Source: Colias croceus (lineage: Eukaryota; Arthropoda; Insecta; Lepidoptera; Pieridae). From it: a stretch of DNA of 64,000 nt. Where the stretch lies: the NCBI RefSeq assembly GCF_905220415.1, contig NC_059539.1, forward strand, positions 10,416,001-10,480,000, in the 5' to 3' direction. Positions 12,255 through 22,090 of this stretch are shown here, in pieces. The position numbers and the translations under genes were made by a program. Position 1 is the first letter of the stretch. Every line of letters starts with the position of its first letter. The notes beneath the pieces were generated by a model, which saw nothing but the letters and a program-made list of their open reading frames with translations, was not told where the DNA came from and did no database searches.

Positions 12255-12990
12255 AGTAAAGCTGTTATTTAAAAATAGACAATGAGTGGGATCATTGGTT
12301 TTATTATTTTATTTGTACTCAAATACATTAATATATTTAGAATAGCAAAAGGCTGTTTGTATTAAGATATATTTTCCTTTTTCTTTGCATAATGTCAACA
12401 GAATTCTTAACCACTAATGGACTCTTAAAATACACGACTTCAATAAGATGAAAAACATTTCATATTTTTCCGTTCTCAATCAATAAGAATACCTTTTATG
12501 AACCGTTTATAAGTTGAATACGATAAGCTACATTTGAGTAAAAGGTATGAGTTAAAAGGTAAAAGTTAACGGTAAAAGATAAATGTAAAAGATCAGATTA
12601 TAAGCGTCACAAAAAGCTAATGATGTAAATCACCAATAAGCATCTACAATAAGTAGGTAGGTAGGGGAATCTTTAGAGGTACAAAAATGTTATAAAAAAC
12701 TTATCGTATGGGATAATAGGGTAGAGGAGATATGGTGAAGGTAATTGGACTGTGATACAAATACATAAGTATCGATAAAAGTATATAAACGCAGTAGATT
12801 GTAGGAGGTAAGAAAAGGTAAAATTGTATTTCAATTTACTAAGGTCTTTAAATTTTTGTTATCACTAAAATCTGGCATAATGTTTGAAAGAATTGGAATG
12901 AATAAAGAGATCATATATGTACTTAACTATTTTATTTAATGATAGACCTTCTTAGATCATTATAAAACACAAAGTTGCTGATAATAAAAT

Positions 12991-13372
12991 ATTTATATAT
13001 ATAAAACTCAAAGGTGACTGATATAGTGATCTATCAACGCACAGCCCAAACCACTGGACGTATCGGGCTGAAATTTGGCATGCAGGTAGGTATCCCCTAA
13101 GAAAGGATTTGGATCAATTCTACCCCCAAGGGGATTAAATAAGGGATGAAAGTTTGTATGAAACTATGTCAATTTTATACCGATCGGGCTTAGAGTAAGT
13201 AAGGATTTTGTAAAATTCCACCTCTAAGGGGATAAAATATGTGATTAAAGTTTTGTAGTTTTGTAGGCCCTAAGTTTTTACATACGCTAAAAAAATGTAC
13301 CAAAGCCGCAAAAAATATACCTAATTAATATTAATACTTCTTAACGCGAGCGAAGCCGCGGGTAAAAGCTAG
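12991..13372 (+). mobile_element. Helitron-like element, long variant
   Basis: It runs from an AT-rich TATATATATAAAACTCAAAG start to GCGAGCGAAGCCGCGGG followed by AAAAGCTAG|T. The inside has two segments containing AAGGGGATAAAAT-like text, suggesting a short internal duplication. CGAGCGAAGCCGCGG can form the GC-rich 3' hairpin expected just before CTAG. No protein is encoded. Confidence 0.5.
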
Positions 13373-14071
13373 TATCTTATAAAGTATTTCAACCCAAAAA
13401 AAGTTTTTCGGTACCTAGGTGTTTCATAGTATAGTGCTATAAAGAGGCAATGTTATAGAGCTGCAACGTATTAAATTTTTTATCTATAATATAAGAAAAT
13501 TATAACTACAAATAGATAAAATAAAACGTACTCTATGTTTTTTTTTTATTAGCTAGGTACAATATTTTTATTAATAATGAAAGTTATAATGGTGCTTGCA
13601 TATAAATAATTATCTTTTATAATAAAACGCTAGTTTTTAATAAATGTAAGTCTATTTAATTATAAAACTTATAAACATATTCTCATATAATAAAGCACGT
13701 GTCACTAACAATTATATAAAACGTGTTCGTTTAAAATACGTAAGCATTAGAATGTAACAAATGTAATTGCATTATAATTATATTTTATTCAGTATAAGTA
13801 TTCACATACTTGAATTTCAATGCATTTAGACAATTTAATGCGCATTTTTATAATATGCAATTCATGGGCATAATTATATGATAATTTAATTTTATAACGA
13901 TAGTTTTAAATTGACTGTAAATAAGATATATTTTTTATTGTGTTGATTTGAAATTCAAAGAAAATATGTTATATTCTAATAAGATGGTTATATCGAGGTG
14001 TATCTAGTATATTATGATTATACGAATGTAACAAAATATGAGACTTATTTATGGACCTGACCACAAAATAA
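13373..14071. other. Very AT-rich spacer
   Basis: No coding, RNA or bounded repeat feature was seen. Confidence 0.4.
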
Positions 14072-14241
14072 TCTTATATATAAAAATGAATCGCAAAATG
14101 TGTTAGTAAGCGCATAACTCGAGAACGGCTGAACCGATTTCGATCATTCTTTTTTTATTATATTCCTTGAAGTACGAGGATGGTTCTTATGTAGAGAAAA
14201 CGTAAACATGTACCACGGGCGAAGCCGGGGCGGACCGCTAG
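14072..14241 (+). mobile_element. Helitron-like element, 170 bp, intact ends
   Basis: Preceded by A, it starts TCTTATATATAAAAATGAATC; it ends GGGGCGGACCGCTAG followed by T. It contains CATAACTCGAGAACGGCTG and ACCGATTTCGAT. Copies of the same family are at 15917-16090 (plus), 34355-34525 (minus) and 52401-52556 (plus, interrupted). The agreement of several copies at both ends gives firm boundaries. Confidence 0.65.
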
Positions 14242-14892
14242 TACCAGAATAAAATAAATGTATGTCTGTGATGTAATCACGTCGAAATGCTTCTTAGCAT
14301 AGTTTGATACATCACGATTCACTATAACTTTTGTGTTATAAGTCATCGATTATTTGGCACAAGACATCAAAGTGCATATAGCACAAAATACAAAGAACCT
14401 ACATATTTATTTACCTACTAAACTCCTCTATATCTAACCTCTCGCAATCCGTCCACACCAGTAGTTGTAGTCTCGACACATTAATCGACATCGATGTCGA
14501 CCGAAATCGATCGGTAACTAACGATTTTCAGTATCTATAGTATGGACCTAAAAAATTTAGTGTTGTTTTTCCAAGAAATTTACCTTGATATTATGGAATA
14601 TATAGTAAATTAAAATTAGTTACATAAATTTTTCGCATTATTACAAATACAATTGCATATGAAAAAAACACATGTTATGCACAAAAAACATGGCAGTTAA
14701 TTTAATTTTAATCAAATTCGATATTTTTTATATCAATCGATTAATAAATGTTCTATTTATAACATATTCATGGAATCCAAAATTCCATGTATGGCAATCT
14801 CTTTATTTACTTTTTTGACATTTGACATCAATCAATCAAAATAAATATAAATTTTGTATTTTCAAGAGGATAATTTTTAATTCTATAAATCT
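14242..14892. other. Spacer with clustered small palindromes
   Basis: No gene was found. At about 14488-14500 the text has GACATCGATGTC, a perfect 12-bp palindrome, within a series of ATCGA-type words up to about 14525. ATGGAATCCAAAATTCCAT at about 14770 is another small inverted repeat. No element ends could be fixed. Confidence 0.35.
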
Positions 14893-14902
14893 ATTGGATA
14901 AT

Positions 14903-15052
14903 CGTTCACCAACACGATGGACAGACCAAGTCAAGAACTCATCTGCCACTACTTTTTACACGGTCGTAAGAGACGCCATGGACAGAGACCGGTGGAGGCA
15001 AATCATCCGCTCCAGATGCAACCCTAATGCTGACCACGATCCTCAGACATGA
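14903..15052 (+). pseudogene. C-terminal fragment of a LINE reverse transcriptase ORF
   Basis: The open frame reads RSPTRWTDQVKNSS and later AMDRDRWRQIIRSR, followed by a stop. The pattern R-P-x-x-R-W-x-D-x-(V/I)-K, then RDRxxW near the terminus, matches my recollection of the C-terminal ends of insect non-LTR retrotransposon polyproteins. Only about 49 codons remain; the reverse transcriptase and endonuclease domains are absent because of 5' truncation. The reading frame is still open, which suggests a fairly recent insertion. Confidence 0.7.
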
Positions 15053-15080
15053 GGGACCGACAAGAGAGAGAGAGAGAGAG
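14903..15080 (+). mobile_element. 5'-truncated LINE with (GA)n tail and 10-bp target duplication
   Basis: ATTGGATAAT occurs at 14893-14902 and exactly again at 15081-15090, bracketing 178 bp that end in a run of GA. This is the mark of target-primed reverse transcription. The insert carries the last coding part of a retrotransposon ORF, annotated separately. Severe 5' truncation is typical. Confidence 0.8.
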
Positions 15081-15090
15081 ATTGGATAAT

Positions 15091-15693
15091 AAATATCCTA
15101 AGAAAATATCAATCTGCGTTATGTTTTTATATAGTAAAAGCTATTAGTTTTAGTTTAGTAATATTTCGTTATTTGTGAAGTGCAATAACATTCTAATCAA
15201 AAGACTCTAAGTAAAGCTCTACAAGATAATTTTGCGGACGGAACTAAAACTAAGGACGGAACGGATAATTTGTATCACTTGTATTTTTAGCTTGTCTTAT
15301 TATACAATAATATTATGTGCATCATTGTAGGTATATTTTATTACATTTAATAAGCAAAGGATGAATATACGCAATTGATTTAGTTAAATATAAATATTTA
15401 TTTTTATTAAATATAAATATTACCTAATCTATAAATTTTATATTTTACAGATGTACAAGTTACTAGAATTATGTTGGTGAGAGATGACGGTTTTGAGCCA
15501 AATTTTCAACTACGCTATTATAAACTGTTAAATTAAATTCTTCTAATAAATTTTTTTTCGTAATTGGATCGTTTTTTTTTATTTGTATTCATCTGTATAA
15601 TTTTATTATCTTAGAAGTTCAGAAAGAAATTTATCGAATTTTTAGGCTGAATAAATGCAGACAGCAGTAAACTATTCTAATATTTATTTAATA
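15091..15693. other. AT-rich spacer, nothing supported
   Basis: No gene or bounded repeat was seen. Confidence 0.4.
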
Positions 15694-15876
15694 CTAGTCG
15701 TCCGCCCCGGCTTCGCCCGTGGTACATTTTTCGCAATAAAAGGTAGCCTATGTCCTTTCTCGGTTATCAAAATATCTCCATACCAAATTTCATGCAAATT
15801 GGTTCAGTAGAATAGGCGTGATTAAGTAACAGACAGACAGACAGAGTTACTTTCGCATTTGTAATATTAGTATGGA
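15694..15876 (-). mobile_element. Helitron-like element, 183 bp, intact ends
   Basis: On the minus strand: A|TCCATACTAATATTACAAATG ... GGGGCGGACGACTAG|T. The plus strand shows CTAGTCGTCCGCCCCGGCTT at the left and ACAGACAGACAGAGTTAC near the right. Both terminal dinucleotide contexts (A before TC, T after CTAG) are as expected for a Helitron. It shares its body with the elements at 12064 and 31933. Confidence 0.6.
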
Positions 15877-15916
15877 TAAGTAATAATATGTACATATTAT
15901 AAGAGGCTTCTGAACA

Positions 15917-16090
15917 TCTTCTTATAATATAAAAATGAATCGCAAAATGTGTTGGTAAGCGCATAACTCGAGAACGGCTGAACCGATTTCGATAATTCTT
16001 TTTTTATTATATTCCTTGAAGTACGAGGATGGTTCTTATGGAGAGAAAACGTAAACATGTACCACGGGCGAAGCCGGGGCGGACCGCTAG
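15917..16090 (+). mobile_element. Helitron-like element, second copy of the 170-bp family
   Basis: It matches 14072-14241 nearly base for base and ends CGGACCGCTAG|T. The 5' TC is at 15917 or 15920 because the start reads ATCTTCTTATAATATAAAAA. It lies only 41 bp from the opposite-strand element ending at 15876, so this site has attracted several insertions. Confidence 0.6.
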
Positions 16091-16236
16091 TTTTCAATAA
16101 AATTTTGAAACCATCTTAAAAATAAAACATTATTTGTGTATTTTATTTTAATTGCAATGACATTAAATAAGAGAAAAAATTATTGCGTTTAATCATATAG
16201 CATCGGAAGTGTGAAATATCTTTTTTTATTATAAAA

Positions 16237-16571
16237 CTAGCTTCCGCCCGCGATTCCGTCCGCTCGGAAAAATTAAGAAAAATTAAGATTTCTTTTATCT
16301 ACGTATTTTTCCGGGATAAAAAGTATCCTATTTTATGCCCAGGATAATAAGGTAAAAAGGATAATAATTATAACAAATTTCATCGAAATCGAACCGTTAG
16401 TTTTTATGTGATGCCTTCACATACAGACAGATAGACAGAAAGACAGACAAAAATTTTTTTTAATCACATATCTGGGTCCAGTAACGATCCAGTAACACCC
16501 CCTGCTATTTATTTTTTCAATATTTGCAATGTACAGAATTGACACTTCTACAGATTTATTATATGTATAGA
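16237..16571 (-). mobile_element. Helitron-like element, 335 bp, reverse copy of the 5873 family
   Basis: The plus strand begins CTAGCTTCCGCCCGCGATTC and ends CAGATTTATTATATGTATAGA before a T. On the minus strand this is A|TC...CTAG|T. It shares the AATAGCAGGGGGTGTTACTG motif with 5873-6303 but is about 96 bp shorter internally. Confidence 0.65.
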
Positions 16572-16633
16572 TTATAATAATCTATAATTTTTCCGATATT
16601 TTCAACCGTATCCACAAACCCACACAAACCGTA

Positions 16634-17247
16634 AGGCCCTTCTCCCATTACGATACGCACAGGCGATTCAAGTATCCTGCAAGTCTCGGAGACTAGTCGC
16701 AGCGGAGTAACTCACATTATCACATACATTTGTATGTAGGCTCGCACACTACGCTATCGGTATCCTACACGTCCGCGACTAGCATCGCACGACTCACCGT
16801 GTTGGTCGCTTTTGCGTCACGTCTCCCGCGTATCTCTTCGGTAGAAAAATAAAAATTTCTAATCATCATGAGTTGTAGTTCTCGTGCGGCTACAAATCTC
16901 TACAATTTATTTTTATTTCAATATATGGATGAATCCAGTACTTCTTACTCTTATGTTGCCGTCTTCTATTTCTATAAAAAAAGAAAAACTGCAAGAGCTT
17001 CTTCGTCCCTGGAATCGCTGATTGCTCGACATAACGACCTAACTGTTGTTACAATAAATAAATGAATATTATTATTATTATTATATAACGTCCGCCCACA
17101 AAAACGAGGCACAATAATGATGAATTTAGTCATTTTTCAGTCGCATAATATGCGATCATCGGGTAGCGAGCAAATATCTTACTAGTATTCTACTCGAGTA
17201 TCGTACCTATTCTAGAAGTATCGTAAATCGTAATGGGAGAAGGGCTT
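16634..17247. mobile_element. 614-bp TIR element, possibly a PIF/Harbinger derivative
   Basis: AGGCCCTTCTCCCATTACGA at the left and its reverse complement with one mismatch at the right (ending AGAAGGGCTT) form long terminal inverted repeats, with TA on both outer sides. The middle is GC-richer than the surroundings and has an open frame at 16868-17065 (65 residues) containing MDESS and FYFYKKRK. This faintly recalls the acidic-then-basic start of Harbinger-type proteins, but the match is too weak to assert. Alternative: a Tc1/mariner-like MITE, given the TA duplication. Confidence 0.6.
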
Positions 17248-17607
17248 TAGTTATCGAGATCTTGTCGAGATCAAAACGTCGGTATCATAACGATTGACAA
17301 TGTCAAAGAATAATTTGTTTTGACAACATTCGAATGTGTTGCAAAGAAATGATTTTCCAAATCCATGAAATCTATATTTTATTTATTGTTCATATATTTA
17401 CGGAATTGAAATAATGATGTTATTAATTTAGATAAAAATGCATTACTACAAGGCTATTATTATATAAATATTTTGACGCATAACGGAAAGTTTTGTGAAG
17501 AATAAAAATTATAAACAAATATGTATCCATTGTATGCTTCCATCAAATTGGGGAGAGGTATTAAGCGACATCATTTTCATTGCTGAAGACGGGTCTATAA
17601 ATTAGTT

Positions 17608-17623
17608 GTCGGTAATTACCGAC
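17608..17623. repeat. Perfect 16-bp palindrome GTCGGTAATTACCGAC
   Basis: The sequence equals two head-to-head copies of GTCGGTAAT. The symmetry continues imperfectly outward (TTAGT ... ACTAA). The same word is the main motif repeated in the 56446-58059 element. It lies in unique sequence between two TIR elements and belongs to no element I could bound. Confidence 0.6.
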
Positions 17624-17831
17624 TAATTTGTACAGACTACCGGTACTGATAAACTTTAGTTAAACGACACAAACATTCGATTATCGCAACATCAGGGTCT
17701 GTTATCAGATAGTTGATGACGTCACACGTCACAGTTGGTCATCGGTTACTTCATTATCAGGTTCACTATCTAATGCGTTATCTGTTACGAGTCCTGGCAG
17801 ACATGTTTATTCGAAGCCGCCTGGTGTTTTT

Positions 17832-18064
17832 AACCGACTTCAAAAAAAGGAGGAGGTTATCAATCGGTATGTTTTTTTTATATGTATGTACACCGATTAC
17901 TCCGAGGTTTCTGAACCGATTTACGTGATTCTTTTTTTGTTCGATGCGAGATGGTGTCGAATTGGTCCCATAAAAATTTTATTCGGATAGGTCCAGTAGT
18001 CTTTATTTTATGAACATTTTTGTCTGTATTTGTAAATGTTGCAAGTGCAAGTTTGAAGTCGGTT
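17832..18064. mobile_element. MITE with AACCGACTTCAAA terminal repeats
   Basis: The left end is AACCGACTTCAAA and the right end is TTTGAAGTCGGTT, a perfect 13-bp inverted repeat. The family is common in lepidopteran genomes in my experience. The 233-bp body has no transposase. Three short ORFs cross it in both directions and are artefacts. Confidence 0.75.
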
Positions 18065-18145
18065 GTTTTTAACGCAGTTTTCACTTGTGCTATCAATGTT
18101 TTCATTTACCTCGTGATCCTACTAGTTCTAATACTATACTATATA

Positions 18146-18357
18146 CTAGCTTGCCACCCGCGGCTTCGCCCGCGTTTTAGAAGAAAAACCCGCATAGTTC
18201 CCCCCTTTGGGATTTCCAAGACCTATCCTATGTGTTAATCCAAGTTACCCTCTATATGTGTGCTAAATTTCATTGTTCAGTAGTTTTTGCGTGAAAGAGT
18301 AACAAACACACACACACACACATCTTCACAAACTTTCGCATTTTTAGATTAGTAGGA
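18146..18357 (-). mobile_element. Helitron-like element, 212 bp, intact ends
   Basis: Minus-strand reading: A|TCCTACTAATCTAAAAATGC ... AGCTAG|T. The plus strand opens CTAGCTTGCCACCCGCGGCT. A short CA microsatellite lies inside at about 18304-18322. The strong GC hairpin next to CTAG (CGCGGGCGAAGCCGCGG in the element's orientation) is present. Confidence 0.65.
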
Positions 18358-18393
18358 TTAGTCCTACTCGTCGTTGGCTTATGTTATTTATTT

Positions 18394-18608
18394 TAGTCCT
18401 ACTACTAGGTACTACTATAATAAATGTGAAAGTTTGTGATAGTGGATGGTTGTCTGTTTGTTACTATTTCACGAATAAACTACTCGACGGATTTGGATAA
18501 AACTTTATAGTACCTAATTTAGGTTGTACATAATAATGACACATCAGTTAAAGAAATACTTGCTTTACCGCGGTTTTGAATGCAAGTATCGACGCGCGAC
18601 ACAGCTAG
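18394..18608 (+). mobile_element. Helitron-like element, diverged
   Basis: It contains TACTATAATAAATGTGAAAG, GTTTGTTACTATTTCACG, CGGATTTGGATAAAACTTT and ends in CGACACAGCTAG|T. The 5' end is uncertain because the region upstream repeats CCTACTA words. It sits 36 bp from the previous, opposite-strand element. Confidence 0.45.
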
Positions 18609-18673
18609 TTTCTAGTCTTTCGTAGGTACCAAAAGCTCTATTCTTTCAACTTTAAGCCAGTTTTATTTGCTTA

Positions 18674-18800
18674 AAAATAATAACAATAATAAATTCTTTA
18701 TTGCACACCAAATAAAATAACAGAGAAGAAAACAGCACATAGGAACAATGTACAAAAGGCGGTCTTATCACTCACAAGTGATTTCTACCAGACAACCTGT
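18674..18800 (-). mobile_element. LINE 3' end (CR1/Jockey-like tail)
   Basis: On the minus strand the text reads CACAGGTTGTCTGGTAGAAA, then GTGATAAGACCGCC and finally TGCAATAAAGAATTTATTAT. The combination of 'CTGGTAGA...ATAAGACCGCC' with a terminal AATAAA-rich tail is the typical 3' end of a lepidopteran non-LTR element. A diverged plus-strand relative is at 41386-41556. Confidence 0.55.
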
Positions 18801-19287
18801 GATATTGGAAAATGTTGGAAGAATACATTTATGGAGGTGTGAGAAACACTAGAAACACGTTTAGAAAACACTACCATAATTTATTTTAAAAGTACAAGCA
18901 AATGAACACTCATTAAAATCTTCAGGCTTGGATAATTGAGAATAAGCAATAAGTGATTCATTAAATATGCTTTCGCATACATAAAATTAAGTTGGATTAT
19001 GTTAATTACGTTTTGTATTATAATTTAATTAGAATTTTATTTACCCATTATTATTGTGCTATAAAGGAACTTCATATAAAGCCGATGCTTTATTTTAAAT
19101 CCGTTGAAAATTGTGAGTCCTTTGTAGACCTAGTCATAATTTATTAAACATCCTCCATATTAATTTTGAAATAATATCACGAATTGATTAATATGTTAGC
19201 TAAATATAAATAACGCGTCAAAAATGACTAGGTACGTAAGGTTATAAAAAAAGAGCGTGTGTGCCGAAGACACGTGTCAGAAGTGAT

Positions 19288-19405
19288 ACTTTTTTGGCAA
19301 GATTCAAAGATACCAAAATCGTCGCCGTGCTTCACGACGTGACGGACGGCTATGACGTGACCTTGAAATTTTACTCTCAACGCGCCTAAAGAAGTTTCAC
19401 TTGAA
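19288..19405. mobile_element. MITE-like repeat, 'GTTGAGAGTAAAATTTCAAG' family, copy 1
   Basis: Ends AAGTGATACTTTTTTGGC and GCCTAAAGAAGTTTCACTT are imperfect inverted repeats. The internal text CTTGAAATTTTACTCTCAAC is matched in reverse by the copy at 29677-29810. No coding capacity. Confidence 0.55.
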
Positions 19406-19715
19406 AACTACGTGGGACGAGTCACCCTTCATCTAAAATTAACAAGAGCTTACTTTCCTTCAATTCAAATTTTAAACTTAGATACAAAATATACTATTTT
19501 AATACAAACACAAAGGAATATGAGAAACTTTAAAACCTTTGAAAACATTTCCCTGCAACAGACAATGATGCGACCATAAAGCTACTTACCGAGAGTCAAA
19601 GTTTCCTTTATATTAGAAAGTAAAAAGAAAAAGATAAAAATATTACAGACACTGAATATGTATCACATGAAAACATCGCGACAGAACTTATTTACATTCT
19701 TATGTTCAAATGAAT

Positions 19716-22087
19716 AAGAAATAAAATATTAGTATTTGTATGTAATTTTATACATAAACGATGTTATATAATGTACAATAAAGATATTTAATAACTGTGA
19801 GTCGTTATTGTGACATATCCAGAAGATATGAAATTATGGATTATAAGTTCCGCTTAGCTTGTCTGCTTGTTGTAAAAAACAATAATCTTATGTTTTCGCG
19901 ATTATAAAAACTATAGTTCAGATCAAAGCAAAATAAGAATACTTGTAATGTAGTAATGTCCCATTACCCATATAAATTCAGTCAATCTTCAATCATTGAT
20001 TTTATTATTTAGAAAAAAGTTTGTTTTAGGCAAGATTTAAAGTCTTCATTTACGTTGGACGCTTCCCAAAGCTCGCACAGCAAAGCTTGCACGCTATATA
20101 ATACGAAGATATATGATTAGTTGTATATTGATTTTTATAATTTTATTAAAAACATTTGTAGTTTCGTGATGGACTTTCTATAGGCTCAAGCTTAATATGT
20201 TTACGTGCATATTAATAATTATAATTAAACTTTTGATTATGCGCTACCACTAAAATTGACATAGTATCTCTATAATCTAATGAAAAATCCTATCAATCTG
20301 CAGTCAAACCCCTAGACCACTATTCTTTGACCCCTAGATCACTATTTTATTAATACTAATATATTATGAGCCATATTATATAGAGAGGTTAAATTAAAGT
20401 GTCGACCGTCAAACCCCTAGGTGCCTTTAATCTTAGAAACACTAAGTAGTTTGATTAATTAATAATATTCGACACGAACAGAATTTCAGCCTACAATTCA
20501 TATTATTTGCTAAGGTTTAGAGCTGGTGCGATATTAATGGTTGGCTTAACTAAAATTGTATGGCTGTATTAGCAAATTACAGCCAGTTAAGCTTTTGTTG
20601 AATTTATGCATTATCCGCATGTGTGCATTATGAATACATGCGTAAAATTATACCGAATTGCTGTTAGAGCGGTAATGTTAGTACTTATTTCAATTTATAG
20701 TTCATGTATGTATACTATTGTATTCATAACATTTTCTTTATATTTATACCCATGGGTTGTCTTTTCATATTTTAAGTATTCGCTCTACATTTGCGATTAA
20801 ACAAATTTTCGTATTTCAAGGCCTAAAGGATAAAATATATTATGTGAAAAGATTGAATAATATTCATACTTTTTATTTTTAATATAAACATGAAAATACG
20901 CTGCAACGTAAAAGAGCATCTAACTGACGTTGTTATTTACATAGTTATAAGCAGGGGTCGTGATGTGTCGTATTATGCAGCTTCATGTTTTCTTCTCAGG
21001 ATTTATTAAATTATCTTGTACAAGAATGTTCTATTGAAAAATAAATAATATCAATGTATTTATACTAAGGATTCTTTTTAATCTTATCAGTTTTATAATT
21101 GTAAATACAATCAAGAACGGATATTGTACAATGTACAACTAATAAAGTGTTAAATAAATAAATATATTATGTATATGTTCAATTCCTAAATGGCTATTGC
21201 CTAAAACATAAGGACAAAATTAGATATCTATGATTCTTGAAATCAATTCTTTAAGACTGAAGTAACTTGATCTCGATATAATAGATAATACGAATTATTT
21301 ATGTACTTAAAAATCTATAACAAAATATAATAAGAAATTCATATTTATGAATATTATTTCCACCCATACTAACGATAACATAATAACCACTCTTTTGATG
21401 AAACACACCGATCCTTTATTTTTATTCAAAACATAATATAATTTATTGGTTTTCCCCGAATTTTACGTAAATTTGATTGAAGTTCCCGAGCCTTTGATAT
21501 TCACACAATCCTCTTTGGAAATGATATGTGACCTCTTAATAATCTGGGAATATTGGCTTTAATTTCAATATTAGTTTGCTTTGTGATATCAATAATGAAT
21601 AGCCACATTAATGGTATTGGTATTAAGCGATTAAGTCCTTTATTGTTTCCGACATTTTAGTAAACCCATTGACATATCTGCCGACCACACAAAACGTATG
21701 CAAATAATTTCATTTTAAACAATTAAAACTCAACTAAATGCGAAAGTTTGTGAGGATATTTGTGTATGTGTGTGTTTGTTACTCTTTCTACGCAAATACT
21801 ACTGAGCCGATTACAATGAAATTTAGCACACATATAGAAGGTAACTTGGATTAACACATAGGATAGGTTTTATGCCGGAAATCCCACGGGAACGGAAACT
21901 ATGCGGGTTTTTCTTGGAAAATGCGGGCGAAGCCGCCGATTACTAAAATTGTTTTAAAAACGTATCAGGTGATCGTTGGAGTAATAGTTAAAAGTTTACA
22001 TATATTTTAGTTTAAGGCTAAGAAAAGAAGTAGAGCCCGTAGTTCATAGAGTCATAAACATCTCGATGGGCTATAACGGACCTCGTA
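19716..22087 (+). repeat. Tandem segmental duplication, copy 1 (2372 bp)
   Basis: Sequence from AAGAAATAAAATATTAGTAT to ATAACGGACCTCGTA is repeated at 22091-24462 with a constant offset of 2375 bp. Everywhere I compared, the copies agree base for base. The junction holds three extra bases, AGA (22088-22090). Each copy includes a 64-residue open frame with no recognisable domain and a Helitron-like remnant. It could be a very recent duplication or an assembly artefact. Confidence 0.95.
21731..21945 (+). mobile_element. Helitron-like remnant inside tandem copy 1
   Basis: It contains AAATGCGAAAGTTTGTGAGG, ACTGAGCCGATTACAATG, GGAAATCCCACGGGAACGG and GCGGGCGAAGCCGCCG, then GATTACTAA where CTAG is expected. 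The 3' terminus is therefore mutated and the 5' TC is not identifiable. Confidence 0.5.
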
Positions 22088-22090
22088 AGA

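Noticed and set aside
15767..16097. Two minus-strand ORFs near 15.8-16.1 kb
   Set aside because: Both lie on Helitron-like repeats whose sequence recurs elsewhere with the frame broken.
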